Positions 16,758 through 25,071 are shown, counted from the first letter of the stretch. The stretch is 51,821 bases of DNA from an uncultured Prevotella sp. (GCA_900319715.1 ONPM01000032.1:1-51821), one strand, 5' to 3'. The notes: generated by a model not told the origin, from the letters alone. A program made the numbers and translations.

Positions 16758-17522
16758 ATGATTACACTGTTATACAGACTATACCAAATTTTCGTGGGAG
16801 TTCCTGTGGTTGTGATTATGACAATCATCACTGCTATTGAGGTGGGCATCGGCACGACCATCGGCAACGGCCACTACTGGGGCTACTATCCTGGACGATG
16901 GTGGGCAAAGGTTATCCTCTGGGTGCTACTAATTCCTGTAAAGGTCGAAGGGCGCGAACATCTGGAGAAAGGGCGCAGTTACGTGTTCGTAGCCAATCAT
17001 CAAGGCATCTTTGACATCTTCCTGATTTATGGCCATCTGGGGCGTAACTTCAAGTGGATGATGAAACATCAGTTAGGGAGAATCCCCTTCATCGGCTATG
17101 CCTGCCGCAAGTCGCATCAGATATTCGTCGACAAGAGCGGTCCAAAGAAAATCAAGAAGACCTACGACACCGCCCGTGAGATTCTGCAAGAGGGTTACAG
17201 TGTGACGGTGTTCCCTGAGGGAGCCCGTACATTTACTGGACACATGGGGGTATTCCGGAAGGGTGCCTTCGCTTTGGCAGACGAACTCCAGTTGTCTGTG
17301 GTTCCACTCACCATCAACGGTTCTTTCGACATCCTGCCTCGTACCAGAGGGTTCATCAACCTCATCAACTGGCACCCGCTCCGTCTGACCATCCACGAAC
17401 CTATCCATCCCATAGGCAAAGGACCTGAGAACGTGGAGAATAGTCGTCAAAAAGCGTATGATACAATCATGGGCGGTCTGGCCGAGAAGTATCAAGGATA
17501 TATCGAGAACCCAGACCAATAG
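16758..17522 (+). CDS. plsC: 1-acyl-sn-glycerol-3-phosphate acyltransferase
   Basis: 254 residues. The catalytic NHQGIFD (HX4D, His81 and Asp86) and FPEGART (152-158) motifs define the PlsC family. An N-terminal hydrophobic segment (residues about 10-30) anchors it to the inner membrane. It acylates lysophosphatidic acid to phosphatidic acid in phospholipid synthesis. It sits second in a three-gene run with the mannose synthase and a membrane metallophosphoesterase. Confidence 0.94.
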   Translation: MITLLYRLYQIFVGVPVVVIMTIITAIEVGIGTTIGNGHYWGYYPGRWWAKVILWVLLIPVKVEGREHLEKGRSYVFVANHQGIFDIFLIYGHLGRNFKWMMKHQLGRIPFIGYACRKSHQIFVDKSGPKKIKKTYDTAREILQEGYSVTVFPEGARTFTGHMGVFRKGAFALADELQLSVVPLTINGSFDILPRTRGFINLINWHPLRLTIHEPIHPIGKGPENVENSRQKAYDTIMGGLAEKYQGYIENPDQ

Positions 17523-17526
17523 AAGG

Positions 17527-17552
17527 ATTACTGACTGAGATTTACGATTGAT
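17527..17552 (+). repeat. GATTTAC-type array between plsC and the metallophosphoesterase
   Basis: Degenerate 7-base units (ATTACTG, ACTGAG, ATTTACG, ATTGAT) fill the whole gap up to the start codon. Confidence 0.4.
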
Positions 17553-18773
17553 ATGATTGCAAGGGCTCCATATTTGTTTTTGCTGCTGATACTTATTCCT
17601 GACCTGTATTTCGACCTGCACTACTGGCGTCATAAGTTCCGGGGGGGCCAACGGTTATTGCGCTGGATCCCATCCATCATACTAGTGGCATACACCATCA
17701 AACTGGCATACGAGAAGAACTTCATCCCTGATAATCCCAATGTATTATGGATATATCTCCTGCTGCTTGGGACAATCGCAGTTCCTAAGGCTGTGTTCAT
17801 GCTCTGTTCCATCATAGGACTGGGGTTCTGTAAATTGTTTAAGAGACGCAAGAATTATGGCAATCTGGTGGGAATTCTCTGTGTGCCCATCATCTGGTAC
17901 ATTCTATTCTACGGGTCCTTTGCGGGTTTCAACAAATTGGAAGTGAATCGTCAGACCTTTGTCTCAGGCGACCTACCCAAAGCCTTCGACGGATATCAGA
18001 TTGTACTGTTCTCCGATGCCCATGTGGGTTCCTATACAGATCGCAATGAATACGTTCTGAAACGGGCCATCGACAGTATCAACGCCCAGCGCCCTGACTT
18101 GATTGTCTTTACGGGCGATATTCAGAACACTGAGCCAAAGGATCTGTACCGTCACATGGACGTGCTGAGTTCATTGAAAGCCAAGGATGGAGTCTTCTCC
18201 GTGCTCGGCAACCACGACTATGGCGACTATATCTGTGGCAACACAGCCAGAAAGGTGGCAAATTGCCGTGAGACCATGAGTCTGGAGCGACAGATGGGGT
18301 GGACACTTCTGATGAATGAGCATCGCTACATCAATCGTGAGAAGTCAAGCATCGTCATTGCAGGCATGGAGAATGATGGCGACGGCATTAAATTCCCACA
18401 GAACGGCGACATCAAGAAAACACTGAAAGGTGTACCTTCTTCCCCTCCTGAGTCAAGAGGAGACAGGAGTGGTCTGAACAAGCGCTCTGACCATCGCCCT
18501 TTCGTCATCATGCTCGAGCACGACCCCTCTTCCTGGAAACGTAAGATTATTCCTGACGGCCGCACCCAACTCACCCTCAGCGGCCATACCCACAGAATGC
18601 AGTTTGCCATCTTTGGCTGGAGTCCGATGTCACTCTTAGGCAGGGAGTTCAACGACTGGTACACTGAAGGAGAACAATCCCTCTTTGTCACTGCAGGTCT
18701 TGGTGGTCTCATTCCCTTCCGCTTTGGTGCCACTGGCGAGATCGTCGTCCTCACCCTCCGAAGCGGGAAATAG
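17553..18773 (+). CDS. Membrane metallophosphoesterase (calcineurin-like)
   Basis: 406 residues. The N-terminal part has about four membrane segments (1-22, 38-52, 64-92, 106-122). The phosphoesterase domain has the complete metal-ligand set: SDAHVGS (154-160), FTGDIQN (187-192), GNHDYGD (219-225), EHDP (His323) and SGHTHRMQ (343-350). The family includes YaeI/YkuE-type enzymes that act on phospholipid head groups or UDP-diacylglucosamine; the substrate here is unknown, but the plsC neighbour suits a lipid role. A repeat-derived segment (residues about 295-310) is inserted between GDIKKTLKG and HRPFVIMLEHDP. Confidence 0.88.
   Translation: MIARAPYLFLLLILIPDLYFDLHYWRHKFRGGQRLLRWIPSIILVAYTIKLAYEKNFIPDNPNVLWIYLLLLGTIAVPKAVFMLCSIIGLGFCKLFKRRKNYGNLVGILCVPIIWYILFYGSFAGFNKLEVNRQTFVSGDLPKAFDGYQIVLFSDAHVGSYTDRNEYVLKRAIDSINAQRPDLIVFTGDIQNTEPKDLYRHMDVLSSLKAKDGVFSVLGNHDYGDYICGNTARKVANCRETMSLERQMGWTLLMNEHRYINREKSSIVIAGMENDGDGIKFPQNGDIKKTLKGVPSSPPESRGDRSGLNKRSDHRPFVIMLEHDPSSWKRKIIPDGRTQLTLSGHTHRMQFAIFGWSPMSLLGREFNDWYTEGEQSLFVTAGLGGLIPFRFGATGEIVVLTLRSGK
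18441..18484 (+). repeat. TGGTCTGAACAAGCG module inside the metallophosphoesterase gene
   Basis: TCCCCTCCTGAGTC, AGAGGAGACAGGAG and TGGTCTGAACAAGCG follow one another. The first and last parts recur inside menE (50584-50666), and a shorter form lies at 49928-49967. Here it is read in frame as SSPPESRGDRSGLNK. Confidence 0.75.
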
Positions 18774-18812
18774 AAGTAACACATTATAAGGTGTAAACCC
18801 TGTCAACTCTCA

Positions 18813-19691
18813 TTAGAGGTTGGCAGCAAGAAACTTGCGGCAGAGTTCTAGGGGGATGCCGCGACGATGTGCGTAGTCGCGGAGTTGGTCTTCGCCGATC
18901 TTTCCAATGGAGAAATAACGGGCCTCGGGATGGGCAAGCATCAGACCCGATACACTCGCGTGGGGCTTCATGGCACCACTCTCGGTGAGACGGATACCGA
19001 TTTGTTTCATATCTATGAGATTGTCGAGAACGAAGTTCAGACTCGTGTCTGGCAGTGAGGGATAGCCCACAGCGGGACGGATGCCCTGGAACTTTTCGAC
19101 GAGCATATCAGGGATGGAAAGGTTTTCATCCTTTGCATATCCCCAGTATTCCTTACGGACTTGTTCGTGCATACGTTCTGCAGCAGCCTCTGCGAGACGG
19201 TCTGCAAGGAGTTGCGCCATCATTTTTTTGTAGGGGTCTGAGTCAAAGTCGGTTTCGAGGCCGAGGGAAGCGGAAGAGGCGAAAAGGGCCATTTTAGAGG
19301 TAAGAGGTGAGAGGTGAGAGGCAAGAGATATGTCTTGGGGGGCAGATGCGACAGTTTTCTCAAGAGGAGAGATAAAGTCGGCGAGGCAGAGATAGGGAGG
19401 ATTGCCCTGCTGCTGACGCAGACAAGGGACTTTCTGCGTTTGAGGTATTCCCTCACCTCTTACCTCTCTCCACTCACCTCTAAGCACAACGATATCATCC
19501 CCATCACTATAGGCATCGAAGAGTTCAAATAACCCATAGGCATGGTATTTCCCCTCCAACTGCTGCAGAAAGGCGCAGGCTTCCTGTTGCAAGCGGTCAC
19601 GCTCTGATGGTTCCTTCACCTGCCAGGCAAAGAAGAAATAGGGCCAGTTGATATAGGGTATCAACTCAGAGATATCGTAGACGAGTTTCAT
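18813..19691 (-). CDS. Stand-alone cobalamin-dependent methionine synthase activation domain
   Basis: 292 residues. The signature GIRPAVGYPSLPD (203-215), with AHPEARYFSIGKIGEDQL near the C-terminus, is that of the AdoMet-binding activation domain of MetH. In E. coli this is the last domain of MetH and allows reductive methylation of oxidised cobalamin. Here it is a separate protein, as in several Bacteroidota, and presumably acts in trans on a MetH encoded elsewhere. Two repeat-derived inserts break the domain: RGEWREVRGEG (71-81) and SHLSPLTSK (125-133). The conserved block VPCLRQQ...PYLCLADF lies between them. Confidence 0.88.
   Translation of the reverse strand: MKLVYDISELIPYINWPYFFFAWQVKEPSERDRLQQEACAFLQQLEGKYHAYGLFELFDAYSDGDDIVVLRGEWREVRGEGIPQTQKVPCLRQQQGNPPYLCLADFISPLEKTVASAPQDISLASHLSPLTSKMALFASSASLGLETDFDSDPYKKMMAQLLADRLAEAAAERMHEQVRKEYWGYAKDENLSIPDMLVEKFQGIRPAVGYPSLPDTSLNFVLDNLIDMKQIGIRLTESGAMKPHASVSGLMLAHPEARYFSIGKIGEDQLRDYAHRRGIPLELCRKFLAANL
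19296..19328 (-). repeat. In-frame heptamer array in the MetH activation gene, block 1
   Basis: 7-base units AGAGGTA/AGAGGTG/AGAGGTG/AGAGGCA on the plus strand, read on the coding strand as SLASHLSPLTSK. Confidence 0.8.
19452..19483 (-). repeat. In-frame heptamer array in the MetH activation gene, block 2 (opposite orientation)
   Basis: CTCACCT-type units on the plus strand, reverse of block 1, read on the coding strand as RGEWREVRGEG. TGA stops possible in this orientation fall out of frame. Confidence 0.75.
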
Positions 19692-19727
19692 GTTGAAAGA
19701 GGGAAGCGGAAATAGGAAAGAGGTATA

Positions 19728-21083
19728 CTATCTGAAGGCGACGGGTTGGCCAATGTAGGAGGTGTCTACCCTACCCTCTTCATAGATGGTATGACCATTG
19801 CAGAGAGTTCGTTCGACGCGCCAAAGATACATGTGACCTTCCATCGGGCTCCAGCCACAACGGCTCTGGATGAGGTCGTGTGTCACCGTCCAGCCCGTGT
19901 TGGGACGTACCATCACGATATCAGCCTGATAACCCTCACGGAGAAAGCCACGCTGGCGCACCTCGAAAAGACGGGCCGGGTTATGACACATCAGTTCGAC
20001 AAGACGCTCGAGCGACAGTACACCCTGATCCACAAGTTCGAGCATCGTGACGAGCGAGAACTGGATCATCGGCATACCACTGGCAGCACGGGCACAGCCA
20101 CCCTCCTTCTGTGAGAGCAGATGGGGAGCATGGTCCGTCCCGATGACGCTGATACGCCCATCGTTGAGCGCCTCCCGCAGGGTATCACGGTCATACTCCG
20201 TCTTGATGGCTGGATTACACTTGATGCGCGTGCCCAGCATCGGATAGTCGCGATCGGAGAAGTAGAGATGGGAAACGGTGGCCTCAGCGGTAATAAAGAG
20301 GTGGGGGGTGAGAGGCGAGAGGTGAGAGATAGGACTGGGGGGTATCAAGTCCAACTCCCTGGCTGTGGTAAGATGGGCGATGTGGAGACGGGCATGATGC
20401 TTCGTGGCGAGTTCGACGGCGAGGCGGGTGCTCTCATAGCAGGCCTCCTCACTACGGATCTCTGAGTGGTGCGTCACCTTCGGGTCGTCGCCATACTTCG
20501 CCTTCGCCTCCGCCATGTTGCGGTTGATGATGTCCGTATCCTCGCAGTGGGCCATGATAGGCAGCGACGCTGTGGAGAAAATCCGTTCCAGAGCCTCACG
20601 ACGGTCTACGAGCATATTGCCTGTCGAAGAGCCCATGAAGAGTTTGATGCCAGGGATGCGATGAGGATCGAGTTGTGGGAAAAGGACTGCATTATCGTTC
20701 GTGGCCCCAAAGAAGAAACTGTAGTTCACATGACTCTTCTTGGCTGCAAGGGCGAACTTCCCTTCGAGTGCTTCGAGGGTCGTGGTCTGCGGCACCGTGT
20801 TGGGCATGTCGAAATACGTGGTCACGCCCCCAGCGGCAGCCGCACGACTCTCTGTGTCAATGTCAGCCTCCTCCGTCAGACCAGGTTCACGGAAATGCAC
20901 ATGATCGTCGATGATACCTGGCAGCACAAAACAACCCGAAGCGTCGATGACTTCATCATACGACGCTTCGGGCGTAGGGCTTCCTTCTATAATATGTGCA
21001 ATCTTCTCATCTTCAATGACCAGCGAACCATTGAATGTCCTGCCTTCATTGACAATCGTTCCTCCTGTGACCAACGTCGTCAT
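19728..21083 (-). CDS. pyrC: Dihydroorotase
   Basis: 451 residues. The metal ligands are His61 and His63 (DDHVHFREPG), the carboxylated Lys147 (GIKLFMGSSTG), His179 (MAHCED), His235 (LHIAHLTTA) and Asp317 (GTDHAPH). This set fits the class I type dihydroorotase. It converts carbamoyl aspartate to dihydroorotate in pyrimidine synthesis. Its ATG overlaps the TGA of the upstream lipoprotein gene (ATGA at 21083-21080), suggesting translational coupling. A repeat-encoded PPSPISHLSPLTPH (248-261) replaces the short loop between ARELDL and the conserved ITAEATVSHLYF. Confidence 0.95.
   Translation of the reverse strand: MTTLVTGGTIVNEGRTFNGSLVIEDEKIAHIIEGSPTPEASYDEVIDASGCFVLPGIIDDHVHFREPGLTEEADIDTESRAAAAGGVTTYFDMPNTVPQTTTLEALEGKFALAAKKSHVNYSFFFGATNDNAVLFPQLDPHRIPGIKLFMGSSTGNMLVDRREALERIFSTASLPIMAHCEDTDIINRNMAEAKAKYGDDPKVTHHSEIRSEEACYESTRLAVELATKHHARLHIAHLTTARELDLIPPSPISHLSPLTPHLFITAEATVSHLYFSDRDYPMLGTRIKCNPAIKTEYDRDTLREALNDGRISVIGTDHAPHLLSQKEGGCARAASGMPMIQFSLVTMLELVDQGVLSLERLVELMCHNPARLFEVRQRGFLREGYQADIVMVRPNTGWTVTHDLIQSRCGWSPMEGHMYLWRVERTLCNGHTIYEEGRVDTSYIGQPVAFR
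20301..20333 (-). repeat. In-frame heptamer array inside pyrC
   Basis: GTGGGGG/GTGAGAG/GCGAGAG/GTGAGAG units on the plus strand encode ISHLSPLTPH on the coding strand. Confidence 0.8.
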
Positions 21084-21877
21084 TTCTGCGGAAGGCTGAG
21101 TGACGGCAGTTGCAACGAGTCGGGTTCTGCCTGTGGAGCCACGGGCTGCTGGGCTGTCTGTGCTGGCGCATCGTCATCTACGAGACCGTTCTGACGGGCC
21201 TGAATCTCATTGGCCGTACGATAGTACTCCTTCACGTAAGGGTCATCCTTGAACTTCTTCGTGGCCTTGCTCATGATATCCTCTATCTGAGGGGTGAGCA
21301 CAGGATAAGGATATCCGCTGGTCATCATCATGAAGACACCTGGCCCCAGCACATTGTCGAAATTCTCGACGATGAAGTTCGTCACCAGCGAGTCCTCCTG
21401 CTGGGCCAGACGGGCTGCCTCAGCGGAGAGTTGACGGTTGATGACATCCTCGTCTATGCCTTCGAGCAACATCTGACTCTGTTTGTGGGAGAGTTCGTTC
21501 AACTCGTTGCCTATCTGGTCATGACGGTTGATGAACTGGTAGAGTTTCTCATTCAGAGGTGAACCTGTCACATTGCGACCCGTGTTGTCAATATGGATCT
21601 CGATCTCGCCGCTCTCCACCACGACAGGCATGGCGAGCGACTGTTCGTCCATATACAGCGTGGCCAGACGGACGGTGTCGAGCAGACCCGTAAAGCGGAA
21701 CTTGCCATGCACCACGTCGCAGGAGTCCATGTTCTTCAACTCCTGATCCTTCACCGTCTTCAGGTAGAGTTTGCTACCGTCGAGCGATGAAACGGACGAC
21801 GTCCCCTGTATCGAATAAGACTCGGCACAGGACGTCAGCACGGCCATGACGACAAATATATATATGATCTTGTTCAT
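21080..21877 (-). CDS. DUF4369-type outer-membrane or periplasmic lipoprotein
   Basis: 265 residues from the ATG at 21877 (MNKIIYIFVVMAVLTSCAES), chosen because it gives a lipoprotein signal with lipobox LTSC and lies just downstream of two -7 elements. The frame is open further upstream but runs into them. The N-terminal beta-rich part (SVSSLDGSKLYLKTVKDQELKNMDSCDVVHGKFRFTG-like) matches the DUF4369 domain found in front of thioredoxin-like domains in Bacteroidales; no thioredoxin domain is present here. The C-terminus is Pro/Gln-rich (QTAQQPVAPQAEPDS). Function unknown. Confidence 0.85.
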   Translation of the reverse strand: MNKIIYIFVVMAVLTSCAESYSIQGTSSVSSLDGSKLYLKTVKDQELKNMDSCDVVHGKFRFTGLLDTVRLATLYMDEQSLAMPVVVESGEIEIHIDNTGRNVTGSPLNEKLYQFINRHDQIGNELNELSHKQSQMLLEGIDEDVINRQLSAEAARLAQQEDSLVTNFIVENFDNVLGPGVFMMMTSGYPYPVLTPQIEDIMSKATKKFKDDPYVKEYYRTANEIQARQNGLVDDDAPAQTAQQPVAPQAEPDSLQLPSLSLPQK

Positions 21878-21898
21878 AAATTCATGCGTTACGTGGCG

Positions 21899-21914
21899 CA
21901 AAAGTACAAAGATA
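21899..21914 (-). promoter_or_regulatory. Two adjacent -7 elements (TACTTTTG, TATCTTTG) for the lipoprotein-pyrC operon
   Basis: Both match TAnnTTTG on the minus strand (21899-21906 and 21907-21914), 22-37 bases before the lipoprotein ATG. Confidence 0.5.
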
Positions 21915-21934
21915 TATGGAGGTAGAAAAATAAA

Positions 21935-21962
21935 TTTGCGCATTTTAAAACAAATGCGCAAA
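21935..21962 (-). terminator. Inverted repeat, probable terminator of the FtsB-like/membrane-protein operon
   Basis: TTTGCGCATTT (21935-21945) and AAATGCGCAAA (21952-21962) are perfect complements around 6 bases. On the minus strand the stem follows the stop codon at once and leads into TTTATTTTT. Confidence 0.6.
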
Positions 21963-21965
21963 CTT

Positions 21966-22379
21966 TTATAGTTTTTTTGAAGAAGAGTCAGCCTCTTTGG
22001 CCAACTCATGGTCAATTCTGTGCGTGGAATAGAGTTGCAGGACTGCCGCAATGAGCAGCGTCAGCACCCACTTATTATATATATAGGTAATATAGTCTAT
22101 ATGGCTCAGTCCGAACACATTTCCCATGCTGGCGAACATCAGCAGGGCGGAGAGCAGGAAGAGGAAGTCGCTGAGGAGCATCATACGGCGCAGACGGCGG
22201 ATGACGAAGTTCGAACCTTCATAGCGCTGCAGGAACTGCATCGACGTGAAGCCGAGGGCACCTATGGCGAAGACATAGGGAGCCGGCTTCCAGGCCAGCA
22301 CACTGGCTCCTGCCCCCACCACCATCAGCAGGGCTCCCAGCAGGAAGATCATGTTCTGTGTATTATTGAGCCGTCGCAT
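21966..22379 (-). CDS. Small integral membrane protein, function unknown
   Basis: 137 residues with four hydrophobic segments (about 9-28, 32-48, 66-84, 102-118). Charged loops carry RYEGSNFVIRRLRRMM, and the C-terminal tail is hydrophilic. I know it only as a Bacteroidales hypothetical membrane protein. Its start overlaps the end of the FtsB/DivIC-like gene by 17 bases, so the two are expressed together and may act at the same membrane site. Confidence 0.75.
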   Translation of the reverse strand: MRRLNNTQNMIFLLGALLMVVGAGASVLAWKPAPYVFAIGALGFTSMQFLQRYEGSNFVIRRLRRMMLLSDFLFLLSALLMFASMGNVFGLSHIDYITYIYNKWVLTLLIAAVLQLYSTHRIDHELAKEADSSSKKL

Positions 22380-22722
22380 CGCTTACTACGGATTTCGGGG
22401 CGCGCTCATCGTCGCTCAGCACGAAGATATCCTCGTCGTCAGCCTTCATGAAATATCGTTCACGGGCGATTTTCTCCATCGCCTTCGGATTGCGTTCGAG
22501 ATTGCGGATCTGGGCTTTGTCTCGCTCGAAGACCTCATTATAACGGGCCTTCTCCTCCATCAGTTCGGCGATACGCTCACGGTTCTTCAAGTGATTCCAA
22601 AGACTGTTCTCGTCGAGGAATCCCACGATAAGCACACCTGCCGCACAGACCACCACATACTTCAGTGCCTGCGACCTCCAGATGCGGAGCGTGTACTTCT
22701 TGATACTATCAATTACCTTCAT
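22363..22722 (-). CDS. FtsB/DivIC-like septum formation initiator
   Basis: 119 residues from the ATG at 22722 (MKVIDSIKKY); an in-frame ATG at 22743 lies in the promoter. There is a short cytosolic N-terminus, one membrane segment (YVVVCAAGVLIVGFL), then a coiled coil (LKNRERIAELMEEKARYNEVFERDKAQIRNLE) and the conserved KIARERYFMK. This is the FtsB/DivIC layout, a bitopic divisome protein that links FtsL and FtsQ. The C-terminal DDEDIFVLSDD is typical of Bacteroidota members. Confidence 0.88.
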   Translation of the reverse strand: MKVIDSIKKYTLRIWRSQALKYVVVCAAGVLIVGFLDENSLWNHLKNRERIAELMEEKARYNEVFERDKAQIRNLERNPKAMEKIARERYFMKADDEDIFVLSDDERAPKSVVSDATAQ

Positions 22723-22740
22723 ATTTCTGCTATTCGGTTG

Positions 22741-22748
22741 CAAAATTA
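22741..22748 (-). promoter_or_regulatory. -7 element (TAATTTTG) for the FtsB-like operon
   Basis: A perfect TAnnTTTG match on the minus strand, 18 bases before the ATG at 22722. Confidence 0.6.
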
Positions 22749-22877
22749 ATAAAAAGTGAAAAGGTGAAAAAGTGAAAAGGTGAAAAAAATGCGACCGCTA
22801 TCACATTTTTAATATTATTAACGCATATCGCCCTCACTTTTCACCTTTGCACCTATCCACCTTTTCACTTTTTTATG

Positions 22878-22885
22878 TACCTTTG
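22878..22885 (+). promoter_or_regulatory. -7 element (TACCTTTG) for dnaX
   Basis: A perfect TAnnTTTG match 24 bases before the ATG at 22910. Confidence 0.6.
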
Positions 22886-22909
22886 CACCACAATTTATCA
22901 ATAACGAAT

Positions 22910-24670
22910 ATGGAATACATCGTTTCAGCCAGGAAATACCGCCCGATGACCTTCGACACCGTCGTGGGACAGGAGGCGCTGACCACGACGCTGAAGAACG
23001 CGGTGAAGAGCGGCAAACTTGCTCACGCCTATCTCTTCTGCGGTCCCCGTGGCGTCGGAAAGACCACCTGTGCCCGTATCTTCGCCAAGGCCATCAACTG
23101 CCAGAACCCTACAGAAGAGGGAGAGGCCTGCAATGAGTGCGAGTCATGCCAGTCGTTCAATGAGCAGCGCTCACTCAACATTTTCGAACTCGACGCGGCC
23201 TCGAACAACTCCGTGGAGCACATCAAGACGCTGATGGAGCAGACGCGCATCCCGCCGCAGTTAGGACGTTACAAAGTGTTCATCATCGACGAGGTACACA
23301 TGCTCTCGACGGCCGCCTTCAATGCCTTCCTCAAGACACTCGAGGAGCCGCCCGCACACGTCATCTTCATCCTCGCCACCACAGAGAAGCACAAAATCCT
23401 GCCCACCATCCTTAGTCGATGCCAAATTTACGACTTCGAGCGGATGACCATCCGCAACACCGTCGATCATCTGAAACACGTGGCAGAGCAGGAAGGCATC
23501 ACCTACGAGGAACAGGCTCTCGCCGTCATCGCCGAGAAGGCTGACGGCGGTATGCGCGACGCCCTCTCGATCTTCGATCAGGCAGCATCGTTCTGCCAGG
23601 GAAACATCACCTACGAGAAAGTAATCGAAGACCTGAACGTGCTCGACTCCGAGAACTACTTCCAGATCGTCGACCTCTCTATTAATAATAAGGTGAGCGA
23701 CATCATGGTGCTGTTGAACAACATCATCAACAAGGGTTTCGACGGCGGACTGCTCATCCAGGGTCTGGCCAAGCACGTCCGCAACGTGATGATGGCGAAG
23801 GATCCTCAGACGCTGCCCCTGCTCGAGGTGAGCGACCAGCAGCGCCAGCGCTATGCCGAACAGGCGAAGAAGTGCGATACCCGTTTCCTCTATCAGGCCC
23901 TGAGGCTGATGAACCAGTGCGACATCAACTACCGCCAGTCGTCGAACAAGCGCCTGCTGGTGGAACTGACGCTGATAGAAGTCGCCCAGATCACGCAGCC
24001 CGACGATGATGCCAGCGCGGGGCGACGCCCTAAGAGATTAAAATCCCTGTTTAAGCAACTGATACAGCAGTCTCAGCCCAAGAAAGTGGCCCCGCAGGTA
24101 GCCCAGGCTAAGACTGTTGCATCTACAGAGACTAGTCATACTAGCCAAACTATCAAGACTAGTCAGACTAGCCAGGCTACCACCGCCCCAACGATGAAAC
24201 TGGGCAACATCGGTTTCTCGTGGGGTTCACTCCTCCAAAAGAACAAGAACTCGAAGATGAACATCCTCCCTGGTACGGATTCTACCATCAGGGCAGAGCA
24301 GACTGATGCCACCTTCACACAGGAAGACCTCGAACTGCAATGGATGTCGATGTGTAACCGCATGCCGCAGGAGTTCAGCGGCATCGCCACCCGAATGAAA
24401 AACATGAACCCCGTCATCACGGAGTTTCCCCAGTTACAGGTGACTGTCGACAATACGCTCATCCAGCAACAGATGGAGGAGTTCAAAGGACGTATCGTGA
24501 AGACACTTATCACCAATCTCCACAACACAGGCATCACCCTCGAGATCAAAGTGGCCGAACAGACAGAACGCGTCAGACTGCTCACCCGTCGCGAACAGTT
24601 CGAAGCGCTTTGTAAAGAAAATCCTGCCGTAGAGAAACTATGGCAGGACTTTGAACTAGAGTTGGCCTGA
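22910..24670 (+). CDS. dnaX: DNA polymerase III subunits gamma/tau
   Basis: 586 residues from MEYIVSARKYRP; an in-frame ATG 63 bases upstream precedes the promoter and is rejected. Walker A GPRGVGKT is at 45-52 and the zinc Cys at 64, 74, 77 and 80 (NCQN...CNECESC). The Walker B is VFIIDEVHML and sensor 1 is LATTEKHKILPTILSRC. This is the clamp-loader ATPase. Domain III follows (LLNNIINKGFDGGLLIQGLA), then a low-complexity linker with a Thr-Ser-Gln repeat (residues about 405-425) and a C-terminal region likely to bind the polymerase. No slippery A-run suggests a programmed gamma frameshift. Confidence 0.96.
   Translation: MEYIVSARKYRPMTFDTVVGQEALTTTLKNAVKSGKLAHAYLFCGPRGVGKTTCARIFAKAINCQNPTEEGEACNECESCQSFNEQRSLNIFELDAASNNSVEHIKTLMEQTRIPPQLGRYKVFIIDEVHMLSTAAFNAFLKTLEEPPAHVIFILATTEKHKILPTILSRCQIYDFERMTIRNTVDHLKHVAEQEGITYEEQALAVIAEKADGGMRDALSIFDQAASFCQGNITYEKVIEDLNVLDSENYFQIVDLSINNKVSDIMVLLNNIINKGFDGGLLIQGLAKHVRNVMMAKDPQTLPLLEVSDQQRQRYAEQAKKCDTRFLYQALRLMNQCDINYRQSSNKRLLVELTLIEVAQITQPDDDASAGRRPKRLKSLFKQLIQQSQPKKVAPQVAQAKTVASTETSHTSQTIKTSQTSQATTAPTMKLGNIGFSWGSLLQKNKNSKMNILPGTDSTIRAEQTDATFTQEDLELQWMSMCNRMPQEFSGIATRMKNMNPVITEFPQLQVTVDNTLIQQQMEEFKGRIVKTLITNLHNTGITLEIKVAEQTERVRLLTRREQFEALCKENPAVEKLWQDFELELA
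24122..24180 (+). repeat. Nine-base ACTAGTCAT-type array inside dnaX
   Basis: Five units of ACTAGTCAT/ACTAGCCAA/ACTATCAAG/ACTAGTCAG/ACTAGCCAG encode TSHTSQTIKTSQTSQA in the linker after domain III. A 9-base unit keeps the frame for any copy number. Confidence 0.8.
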
Positions 24671-24674
24671 GGCT

Positions 24675-25031
24675 CTACTCTCCCACAAACTTCTTAATCG
24701 TCTTCAGACAGAGTTCGCTACTCACAGGTTTCGACAGGAAATCATTGCATCCTGCCTCCATAGCCAACTGACGATCGCTGTCGAAGGCATTGGCCGTCAA
24801 TGCGATAATAGGCAGATCTGGTAATGATTCCTTGATGGCTTTCGTGGCCTCCAAGCCGTCCATAACAGGCATCTTGATATCCATCAGAACAATATCATAC
24901 TCACCCTTTTCAGCCATCTCCACAGCCTCCTGGCCATTCTTTGCACGCTCAAACTGATAGTACTTCTTGAGGATATACGTCATCAGGATGTAGTTGCTGT
25001 CGTTGTCTTCTGCAATTAAAATCTTTTTCAT
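24675..25031 (-). CDS. Stand-alone response-regulator receiver
   Basis: 118 residues, one receiver domain only. The acidic pair is EDN (8-10), the phospho-accepting residue Asp51 (LMDIKMPVMDGLEA), and the switch Thr and Lys are in ALTANAF and LSKPV. There is no output domain, so it works by protein contact, like the Cys-free receivers that follow hybrid kinases. It lies 40 bases after the sugar porter on the same strand, and the TPR histidine kinase is two genes upstream, so that kinase is a candidate partner. It is convergent with dnaX. Confidence 0.92.
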   Translation of the reverse strand: MKKILIAEDNDSNYILMTYILKKYYQFERAKNGQEAVEMAEKGEYDIVLMDIKMPVMDGLEATKAIKESLPDLPIIALTANAFDSDRQLAMEAGCNDFLSKPVSSELCLKTIKKFVGE

Positions 25032-25043
25032 ACTTCTACTTTC

Positions 25044-25070
25044 TTTGAGATTTGAGATTTGAGATTTGAG
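25044..25070 (-). repeat. TTTGAGA heptamer array before the receiver gene
   Basis: Four near-perfect units TTTGAGA on the plus strand (TCTCAAA toward the receiver ATG) fill the gap between the porter stop and the receiver start. Confidence 0.8.
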
Positions 25071-25071
25071 T

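Larger units (their letters stand above)
22739..22887. repeat. 150-bp repeat with two outward promoters, copy 2 (FtsB-like / dnaX)
   Basis: Reverse-oriented copy of 15821-15970. Promoter ends are 22739-22758 (toward the FtsB-like gene) and 22871-22887 (toward dnaX). Octamer arrays GTGAAAAG lie at 22753-22785 and in opposite, more diverged form at 22833-22870. The 28-base core is at 22799-22826, 26/28 identical to copy 1. Confidence 0.85.

Noticed and set aside
22847-22909. N-terminal extension of DnaX
   Set aside because: It lies upstream of and across the -7 element; the conserved start is MEYIVSARKYRP.
24100-24260. Programmed frameshift producing a gamma subunit in dnaX
   Set aside because: There is no A-rich slippery site such as AAAAAAG followed by a hairpin in this region.
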